Shown: positions 16,793 to 25,997, numbered from the stretch's first letter. The stretch: DNA of 54,806 bases from Streptomyces griseoaurantiacus (GCA_014656015.1 BNBP01000044.1:1-54806); one strand, 5' to 3'. Notes: generated by a model not told the origin, from the sequence alone. Made by a program: numbers and translations.

Positions 16793-17446
16793 ATGACCGC
16801 GCGCACGGGCACGGGAGCGGACCCCGGCGGGGACACCGGCACGAAGGGGGCCGCCGGCACCGGCCGTGCCAACCAGCGACAGCGCACCCGGACGGCGATC
16901 CTGACGGCCGCACGCGAACTGATCGCCGCCGGCACGGAGTTGACGATGCCCGCGGTCGCCCGCGCGGCCCTGGTCTCCGAGGCCACCGCCTACCGCTACT
17001 TCCCCGACCTCTCCTCCCTGATCGGCGAGGCGCTGTCGAGCGCGTGGCCGTCCCCCGCCGAGGCCCTGGCACCGGTCGCGGGCAGCCCCGACCCGGTCGA
17101 ACGGGTCGCGTACGCGACCGAGTTCCTCCTCCGCGGCGTGTTCTCCCGGCAGCACGCGGTGCGCGGGATGATGGCGGCGACGATCGTCCGGCCGGAGGCC
17201 GCGAGTCTGCGCCCCGGGATCCGCTTCGGGCTGATCGACCAGGCACTGCTGCCGCTGGAGGACACCCTCGGGGCGCGGGACCCCGAACGCCTGGCGCAGT
17301 TGAAGCGGGACCTCGCGGTGGCGGTGAGCGCCGAGGCGCTGTTCGTCCTCACCGATCTGTGCGGCCTGCCGCCCGAGGACGCGATCGCCAGCGCGGTGCG
17401 CACGGCGACCACCCTGACCAGCGCCGCCGTCCCCTCGGACGCGTAG
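16793..17446 (+). CDS. TetR-family regulator of the cupin/hydrolase pair
   Basis: This 217-residue protein has a Gly-rich disordered N terminus (to about 30), then a TetR helix-turn-helix (TMPAVARAALVSEATAYRYF, about 62-81) and an effector domain. The ATG at 16793 follows GGAGGAG at good spacing, so I prefer it to the earlier in-frame ATG at 16751. The shared ACTCTC operator array and divergent cupin/hydrolase genes indicate local control. Confidence 0.88.
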   Translation: MTARTGTGADPGGDTGTKGAAGTGRANQRQRTRTAILTAARELIAAGTELTMPAVARAALVSEATAYRYFPDLSSLIGEALSSAWPSPAEALAPVAGSPDPVERVAYATEFLLRGVFSRQHAVRGMMAATIVRPEAASLRPGIRFGLIDQALLPLEDTLGARDPERLAQLKRDLAVAVSAEALFVLTDLCGLPPEDAIASAVRTATTLTSAAVPSDA

Positions 17447-17618
17447 CGCAAGGTACCGGGCGATTCTCCGCAACTCCCCGATTCCGTCAGGTCACTTGCA
17501 TGGACATCAACCGGAGGTCCGTGCTCCCATGCCATGTGCACGTCGTGCGGCCGATCACCCGTCGCGGCCCGCCCGGCGTGACCGAGCGGCATTGCCGACA
17601 GGAGAAACGGAATTGTCC

Positions 17619-20600
17619 ATGACCAGCACCGCACCACCGAGAAGACGGCTGAGAACCGTACGACGACACACCGGGGTGGCCACCGTTCTCGCGGTCGCCG
17701 CCGCCATGACCGTGGCGGGCACCGGCGCCGCGACGGCCAAGGGGGCGCAGAGCCACCGCATCCCGACGGTCACCTCCGGTGACGCCCGCTTCCAGGTCCT
17801 CTCACCGACGCTGATCCGCACCGAGTACGCGGCCGACGGCAAGTTCACCGACGACCCGACGTTCAACGCGATCGGACGCGCGGGCTTCACCCCGGCCTCG
17901 TACACCTCACGGACGGCCGACGGCTGGCTCACCCTCAAGACCAGTGCCGTGACCCTGCGGTATCGGGTCGGCTCGGGGCCCTTCGACGCGAGCAACCTGT
18001 CCGTGGCCCTGAAGGCCGGCGACACCCCGGTCACCACGACACCGTGGCACCGCCTGACGTGCACGCCCGGCGCGTTGTGCGAGGCGGAGGACCTCCAGCT
18101 CAACGGGGTCTCCCAGGCCTCCGACCACCGCGACCACACCGGTCTCGGCTTCGCCGCGGGCTTCGAGGCGACAGGCGCCTCGGCATCCTCTGACATCGAT
18201 GTCAAGGAGGCCGGCACCTACCAGTTCGGCCTGCGGTACGCCAACTCGACGGGCGGCGACGGCAAGACCGAGACCCGCACCCTCACCCTGACCGTGGACG
18301 GCGGCTCCCCGCAGAAGATCTCCCTGCCGACGACCGCGAACTGGGACACCTGGAAGCTCGTCACCGCCAAGGTCGACCTCGGCGCGGGCCACCACACGCT
18401 GGCCCTGACCCGGACCGCCTCCGACTCCGGCGACATCAACCTGGACAGCGTCGCGCTGGTCCGCCCCGGCGACCCCTACCCGCCGGTCTCCGCCACCGCG
18501 ATCAAGGACTGCCTGTTCGGCGTGAGCTGCGAGGCCGAGGCCGGACGGATCGGCGGTTCGGCGGGCGGCGCCACGGACCACACCGGCTACGCCGGCACCG
18601 GCTTCGTCGCCGAACTCAACAAGGGCTCCAGTGTGACCACGCACGTGGTCGGCGTACCCGCCGAGGGCGACTACACAGTGCGGATGCGCTACGCCAACGG
18701 CACCGGCGGCGACGGCCAGCACAAGACGCGCACGGCGACCGTCACCGCCAAGGGCACGAGCGGCACGATCGAGTTCCCGGCGACGGACGACTGGGACGAC
18801 TGGCGGACCACCTCGGCCACGGTCAGGCTCGCCGAGGGCGAGAACGACCTCACCCTCGGCTGCCCGGACGACGCCAGCTGCCACGTCAACGTGGACACCG
18901 TCTCGGTGGCCGCCGCGAAGGACCCCGCTCCCGCGCCGCACCTCGCGCTCGGCGGCTACCGCCGCGGCCTCGACGGTGTGAACGGCAGCGGCCCCGCCCC
19001 CGTCACCACGCCCGGCCTGCTCAACAAGGACGGCTGGTACCTGCTCGACGACACCCCGTCCGCGCTGTACGACACCGCCACGCAGAAGATCCGGCAGCGC
19101 CCGGACCACAAGGGCGGTGCCTACCAGGACGGCTACCTCTTCGGCTACGGGCACGACTACAAGCGGGGCCTCACCGACCTGGCCACGCTCACCGGCCCGC
19201 CCGCGCTGCTGCCCCAGTGGGCCTACGGCGTCTGGTACTCGGAGTACATCGACCGTACGGCCGAGGACTACCAGAAGAAGATCCTGCCGGCCTTCCGCTC
19301 CGAGGGCGTCCCGCTCGACGTGCTGGTGACCGACACGGACTACAAGGGCGTCAACGACTGGAGCGGCTGGGAGATCGACAAGAAGAAGTTCCCCGACCCC
19401 ACGGGCTTCTTCCGCGACTGGTCCGACTCCCAGGGCCTGCACAACACGCTCAACGTTCACCCGAGCATCCTCGGCTCCGACCCGCAGTTCGCCCAGGCGC
19501 AGTCCACCGCCAAGGGCAAGCTGAAGAAGGGCGGTTGCGGGGGCAGCGCCGGCGCCGGCGGCGACTGCTACGTCTTCGACTTCGGCGACCCCGACCAGCT
19601 CCAGGCCTACCTGGACCTGCACCGCACCATGGACGAGCAGGGCAACGACTTCTGGTGGCTCGACTGGTGCTGCGACGGCTCCCAGTCCTCGCTGCCTGGC
19701 GTGACCCCGGACGCCTGGATCAACCAGCAGTACGCCTCGATGACCGGGAAGAACAACGGCGGCCGCGGCTTCGTCCTGTCCCGGGCCTACGGCTCGCTCC
19801 AGGCCGCCGGGTACAGCGGCCAGGCGGCTCTGCCCACCGGCCCGTGGGCGGACAAGCGCTCCACCGTCCACTTCACCGGTGACACCTCCTCCACCTGGGG
19901 CGTGCTGAAGATGGAGGTCGGCTACACCCCGGGCGAGTCCGCGGCGACCGGGATGGCCTCGATCACCCACGACATCGGCGGGCACAACGACACCACCGGG
20001 CTGACCGGTTCGGAGAAGTACACCGAGGGCGGGCAGACCCGCACCACGCACAAGCTGCCCGACGACCTGTACGCGCGCTGGGTGCAGTTCGGCACCTTCC
20101 AGCCCATCGACCGGCTGCACAGCAACCACAGCGACCGGCTGCCCTGGCAGTACGGCACGGCGGCCCGCAAGTCGGCCGACGCCTTCCTCAACCTGCGCGA
20201 GAACCTGGTGCCGTACACCTACTCGCTCGCCGAGGAGGCCAACCGCACCGGGGTGCCGATCGTCCGGCCCACCTACCTGGAGTACCCGGACGAGGCGCAG
20301 GCGTACGCCACCGCGGGCAGCGAGTACTTCTACGGGTCCGACGTGCTGGTCGCCCCGGTCACCGACCCGGGCGAGTCCGCGACGACCTCGGTGTGGTTCC
20401 CGCCGGGCCGGTGGACGGACTACTTCACCGGCAAGACGTACACGGGCGGGAGCACCCAGAAGGTGACCACCACGCTCGACACCATGCCGGTGTTCCTGCG
20501 GGCCGGCGGCATCCTGCCGACCCGCACCCACGACGTCTCCTCGCACGACCGCAACCCGCTGACCGACGTGACGCTGACCGTCGCGGCCGGGAAGTCGGGC

Positions 20601-20918
20601 TCCTACCGGCTGTACGAGGACGACGGCACCGGCACGGGGCGCAGGCACAGCGCCACGACGGCCGTCCGGTACCACCACAGCGGCACGCACCACACGGTGA
20701 CCATCGACGGGGCGAAGGGCTCCTTCCGCGGCCAGGTGAAGAAGCGGCAGTGGACGGTGTCCCTCGTGGGCGCCGGGGACCGGGCGCCCACGAGCGTGTC
20801 GGCGAACGGGAAGCGGCTCTCGCCGAAGTCGTACCACCTAGACCGGGACACGGGGGCGCTGACCGTCACGCTGCCGAGCCGGTCGGTGCACGCGCCGGTG
20901 ACGCTCACCTTCCGGTAG
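17619..20918 (+). CDS. Secreted GH31 glycoside hydrolase with two CBM35-like modules
   Basis: This 1099-residue protein has a signal peptide (ending GAATAKG near 42), a GH31 N-terminal beta domain, two CBM35-like modules beginning CEAED (about 154) and CEAEA (about 304), then the rest of the N domain (ALGGYRRGLDGVNG, about 444), the GH31 barrel and C-terminal beta domains. The likely nucleophile is Asp682 in FWWLDWCCDG and the likely acid/base Asp755 in HFTGDTSSTWG. GH31 includes alpha-glucosidases, alpha-xylosidases and transglycosylases. GGAG at 17601-17604 is 8 nt from an in-frame TTG at 17613 but 14 nt from this ATG, so TTG may be the true start, adding two residues. Confidence 0.9.
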   Translation: MTSTAPPRRRLRTVRRHTGVATVLAVAAAMTVAGTGAATAKGAQSHRIPTVTSGDARFQVLSPTLIRTEYAADGKFTDDPTFNAIGRAGFTPASYTSRTADGWLTLKTSAVTLRYRVGSGPFDASNLSVALKAGDTPVTTTPWHRLTCTPGALCEAEDLQLNGVSQASDHRDHTGLGFAAGFEATGASASSDIDVKEAGTYQFGLRYANSTGGDGKTETRTLTLTVDGGSPQKISLPTTANWDTWKLVTAKVDLGAGHHTLALTRTASDSGDINLDSVALVRPGDPYPPVSATAIKDCLFGVSCEAEAGRIGGSAGGATDHTGYAGTGFVAELNKGSSVTTHVVGVPAEGDYTVRMRYANGTGGDGQHKTRTATVTAKGTSGTIEFPATDDWDDWRTTSATVRLAEGENDLTLGCPDDASCHVNVDTVSVAAAKDPAPAPHLALGGYRRGLDGVNGSGPAPVTTPGLLNKDGWYLLDDTPSALYDTATQKIRQRPDHKGGAYQDGYLFGYGHDYKRGLTDLATLTGPPALLPQWAYGVWYSEYIDRTAEDYQKKILPAFRSEGVPLDVLVTDTDYKGVNDWSGWEIDKKKFPDPTGFFRDWSDSQGLHNTLNVHPSILGSDPQFAQAQSTAKGKLKKGGCGGSAGAGGDCYVFDFGDPDQLQAYLDLHRTMDEQGNDFWWLDWCCDGSQSSLPGVTPDAWINQQYASMTGKNNGGRGFVLSRAYGSLQAAGYSGQAALPTGPWADKRSTVHFTGDTSSTWGVLKMEVGYTPGESAATGMASITHDIGGHNDTTGLTGSEKYTEGGQTRTTHKLPDDLYARWVQFGTFQPIDRLHSNHSDRLPWQYGTAARKSADAFLNLRENLVPYTYSLAEEANRTGVPIVRPTYLEYPDEAQAYATAGSEYFYGSDVLVAPVTDPGESATTSVWFPPGRWTDYFTGKTYTGGSTQKVTTTLDTMPVFLRAGGILPTRTHDVSSHDRNPLTDVTLTVAAGKSGSYRLYEDDGTGTGRRHSATTAVRYHHSGTHHTVTIDGAKGSFRGQVKKRQWTVSLVGAGDRAPTSVSANGKRLSPKSYHLDRDTGALTVTLPSRSVHAPVTLTFR

Positions 20919-20945
20919 CACCCGCCCGGGCGGCGGGGACGGGGG

Positions 20946-20961
20946 CCCCCCCCCCCCCCCC
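20946..20961. repeat. Run of 16 cytosines
   Basis: An uninterrupted C16 tract, preceded by five Gs, lies between the GH31 stop and the -35 zone of the AraC-type gene. Such tracts slip during replication and are also prone to sequencing error. Confidence 0.8.
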
Positions 20962-20983
20962 GCCCTCGCGTTCCCCGCCCCCG

Positions 20984-20996
20984 TAGTCTGGTGCCG
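20984..20996 (+). promoter_or_regulatory. Leaderless -10 element of the AraC-type gene
   Basis: TAGTCT (20984-20989) is exactly 6 nt before the GTG at 20996. The TANNNT-N6-start pattern predicts transcription from the start codon itself and decides the start chosen. Confidence 0.6.
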
Positions 20997-21952
20997 TGTC
21001 CGCTCCCGCCCTCCACCGTGTCGCCGTTCTCGTGCTCGAAGGGGCCAAACCGCTCGACGTGGGGATTCCGGCGCAGGTGTTCACCACCCGCGCGAGCATG
21101 CCGTACGAGGTGCGGGTGTGCGGGGCGGCGCCCGGGCTCGTGACCGGCGGCGACGGGCTGTCGTACCACGTGGCGCACGGCCTGGAGGCGCTGGCCTGGG
21201 CCGAGATCGTCTTCGTGCCCGGCTACCGGTTCCCGGACCGGGAGGACCCGCCGCCCGCGGTCGTCGAGGCGCTGGTCGCCGCCCACGAGCGGGGCGCGCG
21301 GCTGGCCGCCATCTCCACGGGGGCCTTCGCGCTCGCCGCCACCGGACTGCTGGACGGCCGGCGCGCCACCACCCACTGGCACTACACCCGGGCGCTGGCT
21401 GCGAAGCATCCGGCCGTCCGGGTCGACGAGAACGTGCTCTTCGTCGACGAGGGCAGCGTGCTGACCTCCGCCGGCGCCGCCTCCGGCATCGACCTGTGCC
21501 TGCACCTGCTGCGCGGCGACCTCGGGGTGGCCGCGTCCCACCACGCCGCCCGGCGGCTGGTCGCGGCGCCCTACCGCAGCGGCGGCCAGGCGCAGTACGT
21601 GCCGCGCAGCGTGCCGGAGCCGCTCGGCGAGCGGTTCGCCGCGACCCGCGAGTGGGCGCTGCGCCACCTGGACGAGCCCCTCACCCTGCGGGCGTTGGCC
21701 CGGCACGCGGAGGTGTCGCCGCGCACGTTCTCCCGGCGCTTCGCCGAGGACACCGGGTACACGCCGATGCAGTGGGTGATGCGCGCCCGCATCGACGTGG
21801 CGCGCGAACTGCTGGAACGCTCGCAGCGCGGCGTGGAGCAGATCGCGGGCGACGTCGGCCTGGGCACGGGGGCCAATCTGCGGCTGCACTTCCAGCGCAT
21901 CCTCGGCACCACGCCCAGCGAGTACCGGCGCACCTTCGCGAAGGGCGAATAG
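20996..21952 (+). CDS. AraC-family regulator with DJ-1/PfpI-like amidotransferase domain (GlxA/FtrA type)
   Basis: This 318-residue protein pairs an N-terminal class I glutamine-amidotransferase-like sensor domain (VLVLEGAKPLDVGIPAQVF; GARLAAISTGAFALAATGLL at the elbow) with a C-terminal AraC double helix-turn-helix (LRALARHAEVSPRTFSRRF and VEQIAGDVGLGTGANLRLHF). The usual elbow Cys is Thr-Gly here (ISTGAF), so enzymatic activity is unlikely and effector sensing more likely. The predicted mRNA is leaderless. The target is unknown; the GAPDH gene downstream is a candidate neighbour only. Confidence 0.88.
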   Translation: MSAPALHRVAVLVLEGAKPLDVGIPAQVFTTRASMPYEVRVCGAAPGLVTGGDGLSYHVAHGLEALAWAEIVFVPGYRFPDREDPPPAVVEALVAAHERGARLAAISTGAFALAATGLLDGRRATTHWHYTRALAAKHPAVRVDENVLFVDEGSVLTSAGAASGIDLCLHLLRGDLGVAASHHAARRLVAAPYRSGGQAQYVPRSVPEPLGERFAATREWALRHLDEPLTLRALARHAEVSPRTFSRRFAEDTGYTPMQWVMRARIDVARELLERSQRGVEQIAGDVGLGTGANLRLHFQRILGTTPSEYRRTFAKGE

Positions 21953-22070
21953 CTCCCGCGTGTGCCCGTCGGCGGGCTGGCACGATCCTTGCGGACCGTG
22001 GCGATCGTGCCGCTGTCCCGTCCGGCCGCGGCGCGCGAACCTGGTGGTGAACACGGAGGGATCACCACTT

Positions 22071-23069
22071 ATGACTCGCATCGCCATCAACGGATTCGGC
22101 CGCATCGGACGCAATGTGCTGCGTGCCCTGCTGGAGCGCGGCGGCGACCTGGAGGTCGTCGCCGTCAACGACCTCACCGAGCCCGCCACGCTCGCCCGGC
22201 TGCTCGCCTTCGACACCACCGCCGGCCGGCTCGGCCGTCCGGTGAGCGTCGACGGGGACACGCTCGTGGTGGACGGCCGCCGCATCAAGGTGCTCGCCGA
22301 GCGGGAGCCGGCGAAGCTGCCCTGGTCGGAACTGGGTGTCGAGCTCGTCCTCGAGGCCACCGGCCGCTTCACCTCCGCCGAGGCCGCGCGCGTCCACCTG
22401 ACCGCCGGTGCGTGCAAGGTGCTCGTCAGCGCCCCCTCGGCGGGCGCCGACGTGACGCTCGCGTTCGGCGTGAACACCGAGGCGTACGACCCGGCGGCGC
22501 ACACCGTCGTCTCCAACGCCTCGTGCACCACCAACGCGCTCGCGCCGCTGGCCTCGGTGCTCGACGAACTGGCGGGCGTGGAGCACGGGTTCATGACCAC
22601 GGTGCACGCCTACACCCAGGAGCAGAACCTCCAGGACGGCCCGCACCGCGACGCCCGCCGGGCCCGCGCCGCCGGCGTGAACATCGTGCCGACCACCACG
22701 GGCGCCGCGAAGGCGATCGGCCTGGTGCTGCCCAGCCTCGACGGCAAGCTGTCGGGCGACTCGATCCGGGTCCCCGTGCCGGTGGGTTCGATCGTCGAGC
22801 TGAACACGACGGTCGCCCGTGACGTGACCCGCGAGGAGGTGCTGGAGGCGTACCGGAAGGCGGCCGAGGGGCCGCTCGCCGGGATCCTCGAGTACTCGGA
22901 GGACCCGCTGGTCTCCGCCGACATCACCGGCAACCCCGCCTCGGCGATCTTCGACTCGGCGCTCACCCGCGTCGACGGCCGCCACATCAAGGTGGTCGCC
23001 TGGTACGACAACGAGTGGGGTTTCTCGAACCGCGTGATCGACACGCTGCAGCTCCTCGCCGCCGGCTGA
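22071..23069 (+). CDS. gap: Glyceraldehyde-3-phosphate dehydrogenase, type I
   Basis: This 332-residue enzyme catalyses the NAD-dependent oxidation of glyceraldehyde 3-phosphate to 1,3-bisphosphoglycerate in glycolysis. The NAD motif INGFGRIGRNVLRAL is at 4-18, the catalytic Cys is in SNASCTTNALAPL near 151, and WYDNEWGFSNR is near the C terminus. ACGGAGGGA lies 9 nt before the ATG. It stands alone, not with pgk/tpi, so it may be a second paralogue in the genome rather than the central glycolytic copy. Confidence 0.95.
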   Translation: MTRIAINGFGRIGRNVLRALLERGGDLEVVAVNDLTEPATLARLLAFDTTAGRLGRPVSVDGDTLVVDGRRIKVLAEREPAKLPWSELGVELVLEATGRFTSAEAARVHLTAGACKVLVSAPSAGADVTLAFGVNTEAYDPAAHTVVSNASCTTNALAPLASVLDELAGVEHGFMTTVHAYTQEQNLQDGPHRDARRARAAGVNIVPTTTGAAKAIGLVLPSLDGKLSGDSIRVPVPVGSIVELNTTVARDVTREEVLEAYRKAAEGPLAGILEYSEDPLVSADITGNPASAIFDSALTRVDGRHIKVVAWYDNEWGFSNRVIDTLQLLAAG

Positions 23070-23086
23070 GTCCGCGGCAGGGACAA

Positions 23087-23119
23087 CGGGGACCGGTCGC
23101 CCACGGCGGCCGGTCCCCG
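23087..23119 (+). terminator. Terminator after gap
   Basis: CGGGGACCGG (23087-23096) pairs with CCGGTCCCCG (23110-23119), a perfect 10-bp stem with a 13-nt loop, 17 nt after the gap stop. From 23120 to 23372 I see no convincing gene. Confidence 0.7.
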
Positions 23120-23372
23120 CCGCGTTTCCGGGGGGCCGGGCCTGACGGTGGTGGGCGGGTTGTGCGCGGGAGGGGTGCCGGAGCCTCAGGGGGAGACGCC
23201 GGCGAACGGCGAGGCGGGGTGAGGGCCTTCGGCCGGTCTTGCGCCGCTGCATGCCGGTCGGCCGCACGGCGAAGTGCACGGCGACGACCGCCGCGAGGAG
23301 GCTGCCGAGTCCGGCCGCGTCCGGATCCATGGTGACCGGGCCGGGGCCGGGCCTGGCCGGATCGCCCTGATT

Positions 23373-23404
23373 TTGCAGAGCCTGCACTTTTGCATACCAT
23401 GCAA
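23373..23404. promoter_or_regulatory. TetR operators overlapping a leaderless promoter
   Basis: TTGCAG (-35, 23373-23378), 16 nt, and TACCAT (-10, 23395-23400) place transcription start at or near the ATG at 23407. TGCAG-AGC-CTGCA (23374-23386) covers the -35 and TTGCAT-ACC-ATGCAA (23390-23404) covers the -10, so a bound repressor would block RNA polymerase. Confidence 0.7.
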
Positions 23405-23406
23405 GC

Positions 23407-24072
23407 ATGTCGGAGAGAGGCGCCGCCGAGGGCGGGCTGCGGGAGCGGAAGAAGCGGGCCACACGTGCCGCGCTGGCCGAGGCCGCGATCCGTCTCGCCG
23501 CCGAGCACGGTGTGGACAAGGTGACGGTGGAGGCCATCAGCGCGGCGGCCGGCGTTTCCGAGCGGACGTTCTTCAACTACTTCGACACCCGTGACGACGC
23601 CTTCGTCGTCATCGACAGCGAGGCCACCGACCGCGTGCGCGCCGCGCTGCTCGCGGCCCCCGCCGAACTCTCCCCCCTGGAAGCCCTGCGCGACGCGCTC
23701 GCGGCCGAACTGGCCGGCGCCGAGCAGGACCACGAACTGTGGGGGCTGCACGCCGGGGTGCTGCGCTCCGCACCGCATCTGCTGGTGCGCAGCCTCGGGG
23801 CCCACATGGCCGACGAGACGGCGCTGGCGGAGGCCGTGGCCGCCCGGCTCGGAACCCCCGTCGCCGTACCGGACGGGGCGGGTCCGCCCGGCGAGGAGGA
23901 GCGGCGCGCGGCCCTGGAGCTGTACCCGCGGCTGCTGGCGGCGCTCGCGCACACCGCGGTCCGGGTCGGTGTGGAGCACTGGTGCTCCCGCCGCGAAGGA
24001 GATTCGTTCGCCGAGGTGTTCCAGCAGGTGTTCACACTGCTGGCGGCGGGCCTCCCGGCGCCCACGCGGTAA
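23407..24072 (+). CDS. TetR-family repressor adjacent to an MFS exporter
   Basis: This 221-residue protein has a TetR helix-turn-helix (AISAAAGVSERTFFNYFDTR, about 44-63) and a C-terminal helical domain ending in a conserved EVFQQVFTLLAAGLP helix. The FFNYF recognition helix is common in regulators of drug efflux pumps. It precedes a 14-TMS exporter gene on the same strand by 209 nt. Two inverted repeats in its own promoter support autoregulation and likely control of the pump. Confidence 0.92.
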   Translation: MSERGAAEGGLRERKKRATRAALAEAAIRLAAEHGVDKVTVEAISAAAGVSERTFFNYFDTRDDAFVVIDSEATDRVRAALLAAPAELSPLEALRDALAAELAGAEQDHELWGLHAGVLRSAPHLLVRSLGAHMADETALAEAVAARLGTPVAVPDGAGPPGEEERRAALELYPRLLAALAHTAVRVGVEHWCSRREGDSFAEVFQQVFTLLAAGLPAPTR

Positions 24073-24177
24073 CCGGCGGCCCGGCCCCGAAGGGCCCCTC
24101 GCCTCGGGCCCGCCCCGCGTACGCACCGCCTCGGCCGCGTCGCGCCCCGGCCCGCTCCGAGCCCTCCCGGCTCGTCC

Positions 24178-24207
24178 GAGTTCCCCCGAGTTCCCCCGAG
24201 TTCACCC
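24178..24207. repeat. Short tandem repeat GAGTTCCCCC
   Basis: Two exact copies (24178-24187, 24188-24197) and a degenerate third lie in the gap between tetR and the exporter gene. Function unknown. Confidence 0.6.
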
Positions 24208-24281
24208 CGATCGCCGCGGATCCCCGTGGAGCCGCACGGCCCCGTCGCATCCCGCCGATCACTCCCCCGAAAGAAGAGACC

Positions 24282-25979
24282 GTGACCGCACCACCGGCGC
24301 CCGAGCAGGCGTCCCCGACCTCCATGACGAACCGCCAGATACTCCAGGCCATGTCCGGCCTGATGGCGGGCATGTTCGTCGCGATCCTGGCGGGGACCGT
24401 GGTGTCCAACGCCCTGCCCACCATCATCGCGGACCTCGGCGCGAGCCAGTCCTCCTACACCTGGGTCGTCACGGCGGAACTGCTGGCGATGACCGCGACG
24501 GTGCCCCTGTGGGGCAAGCTGTCCGACCTGTTCAACAAGAAGTTGCTGCTGCAGCTCTCGCTCGGCATGTTCGTCGTCGGCTCACTGCTGGCCGGGTTCT
24601 CCCACGGCGTGGGCCTGCTCATCTTCAGCCGGGTCGTCCAGGGCGTCGGCGCGGGCGGTCTCACCGCGCTGGCCCAGGTCGTCATGGCCTCCATCATCCC
24701 GCCGCGCCGGCTGGGCAAGTACGCGGGCATCTTCGGTGCCGTCTTCGCCGTCGGCACGGTGGCCGGGCCCCTGGTCGGCGGTGTCCTGGTGGACACCTCG
24801 TGGCTGGGGTGGCGCTGGTGCTTCTTCATCGGCGTGCCCTTCGCGCTGCTGGCCATCGCCCTGCTGCAGCGGACCCTGCATCTGCCCACGGTCAAGCGCG
24901 AGGTGCGGATCGACTTCCTGGGCGCGTTCCTGATCGTGGCGGGCGTGTGCGCCCTGCTGGTCTGGGTCTCCCTCGCGGGCAACCAGTTCGACTGGGCGTC
25001 CTGGCAGACCGCCGCGCTCACCGGCGGCGGTGTCGTCCTGCTGGCCGCCGCGGTGTTCGTCGAGGCCCGCACCGCCGAGCCCGTCATCCCGCTGAACATC
25101 TTCCGCAACCGCACGGTCACGCTGACCACCGTCGCCAGCCTCCTGGTGGGTGTCGCCATGTTCGGCGGGACCGTGTTCCTCTCGCAGTACTTCCAGATCT
25201 CGCTCGGCAAGTCGCCGACGGTGGCGGGGCTGATGAGCCTGCCGATGATCCTCGGTCTGCTGGTCTCCTCCACGGTCGCCGGTCAGATCATCAGCCGGAC
25301 CGGCAAGTGGAAGCGGTACCTGGTGGCGGGCGCCGTCATCATGAGCGTCGGCCTCGGGCTGCTCTCGACGATCGGCGCGGACACCTCCTTCGCCCTGCTC
25401 AGCCTGTTCATGGCGATCCTCGGCATCGGCGTCGGCATGCTGATGCAGAACCTGGTGCTGGCCGCGCAGAACGACGTGCCCGCCGCCGAACTCGGCGCCG
25501 CCACCTCCGTGCTGTCCTTCTTCCGCAGCATGGGCGGCACCATCGGCACCAGCGTCCTCGGCGCGGTCCTCGCCAACCGGGTCGCCTCCGAGACGGCCAA
25601 GGGACTGCGCGAGGCGGGCATCACTCCCACGGGCGGTGGGAGCGGGGACGGCGGCGGCAGCGTGCCGGACATGAGCACCCTGCCGGCTCCCCTGCGCACC
25701 GTCGTGGAGCACGCCTACGGGGTGGCCACGGCCGACCTGTTCCTGTTCGCCACGCCGTGCGCCCTGCTCGCGCTCCTCACCGTGGTCTTCCTCAAGGAGA
25801 AGCCGCTGAAGACCTCCAGCGGGATGGAGCGCCTCGCCGAGGAGGCCGCCGCCGAGGCCGCCGCCGAGACCGCCGGCCCGGTGGAGGCCCTCATCGAGCT
25901 GCCGCGTCAGCGGACCGGCGACGCGCCGGTGCCGACCCCCGCGCCGGGTGACCAGGACCCGACGGAGCAGCGCGCCTGA
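24282..25979 (+). CDS. MFS multidrug exporter, DHA2 (EmrB/QacA) family, 14 TMS
   Basis: This 565-residue protein shows about 14 hydrophobic segments and the proton-antiporter motif A (LWGKLSDLFNKK, about 74-85) and motif C-like GAVFAVGTVAGPLVGGVL (about 154-171), typical of DHA2 drug:H+ antiporters. The C-terminal tail after about 515 is Ala/Glu-rich and probably cytoplasmic. GTG is the start, after AAGAAGAGA. The preceding TetR is its probable repressor. The exported compound is unknown. Confidence 0.93.
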   Translation: MTAPPAPEQASPTSMTNRQILQAMSGLMAGMFVAILAGTVVSNALPTIIADLGASQSSYTWVVTAELLAMTATVPLWGKLSDLFNKKLLLQLSLGMFVVGSLLAGFSHGVGLLIFSRVVQGVGAGGLTALAQVVMASIIPPRRLGKYAGIFGAVFAVGTVAGPLVGGVLVDTSWLGWRWCFFIGVPFALLAIALLQRTLHLPTVKREVRIDFLGAFLIVAGVCALLVWVSLAGNQFDWASWQTAALTGGGVVLLAAAVFVEARTAEPVIPLNIFRNRTVTLTTVASLLVGVAMFGGTVFLSQYFQISLGKSPTVAGLMSLPMILGLLVSSTVAGQIISRTGKWKRYLVAGAVIMSVGLGLLSTIGADTSFALLSLFMAILGIGVGMLMQNLVLAAQNDVPAAELGAATSVLSFFRSMGGTIGTSVLGAVLANRVASETAKGLREAGITPTGGGSGDGGGSVPDMSTLPAPLRTVVEHAYGVATADLFLFATPCALLALLTVVFLKEKPLKTSSGMERLAEEAAAEAAAETAGPVEALIELPRQRTGDAPVPTPAPGDQDPTEQRA

Positions 25980-25997
25980 GCGCGCGCTCCAAGGGCT

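Noticed and set aside
17907..20837. A very long minus-strand open frame opposite the GH31 gene
   Set aside because: It is a codon-bias shadow: high GC leaves antisense frames open, its translation is repetitive Val/Gly/Arg-rich with no domain, and the plus strand encodes a clear GH31 enzyme.
20919..20995. GH31 terminator formed by the G5/C16 tract
   Set aside because: Only five G residues can pair with the C run, with almost no loop, so a stable hairpin is not convincing.
23150..23340. Possible short minus-strand hydrophobic peptide (MDPDAAGLGSLLAAVVAV)
   Set aside because: There is no ribosome binding site, the frame runs into the terminator and gap gene without a sensible end, and no domain is seen.
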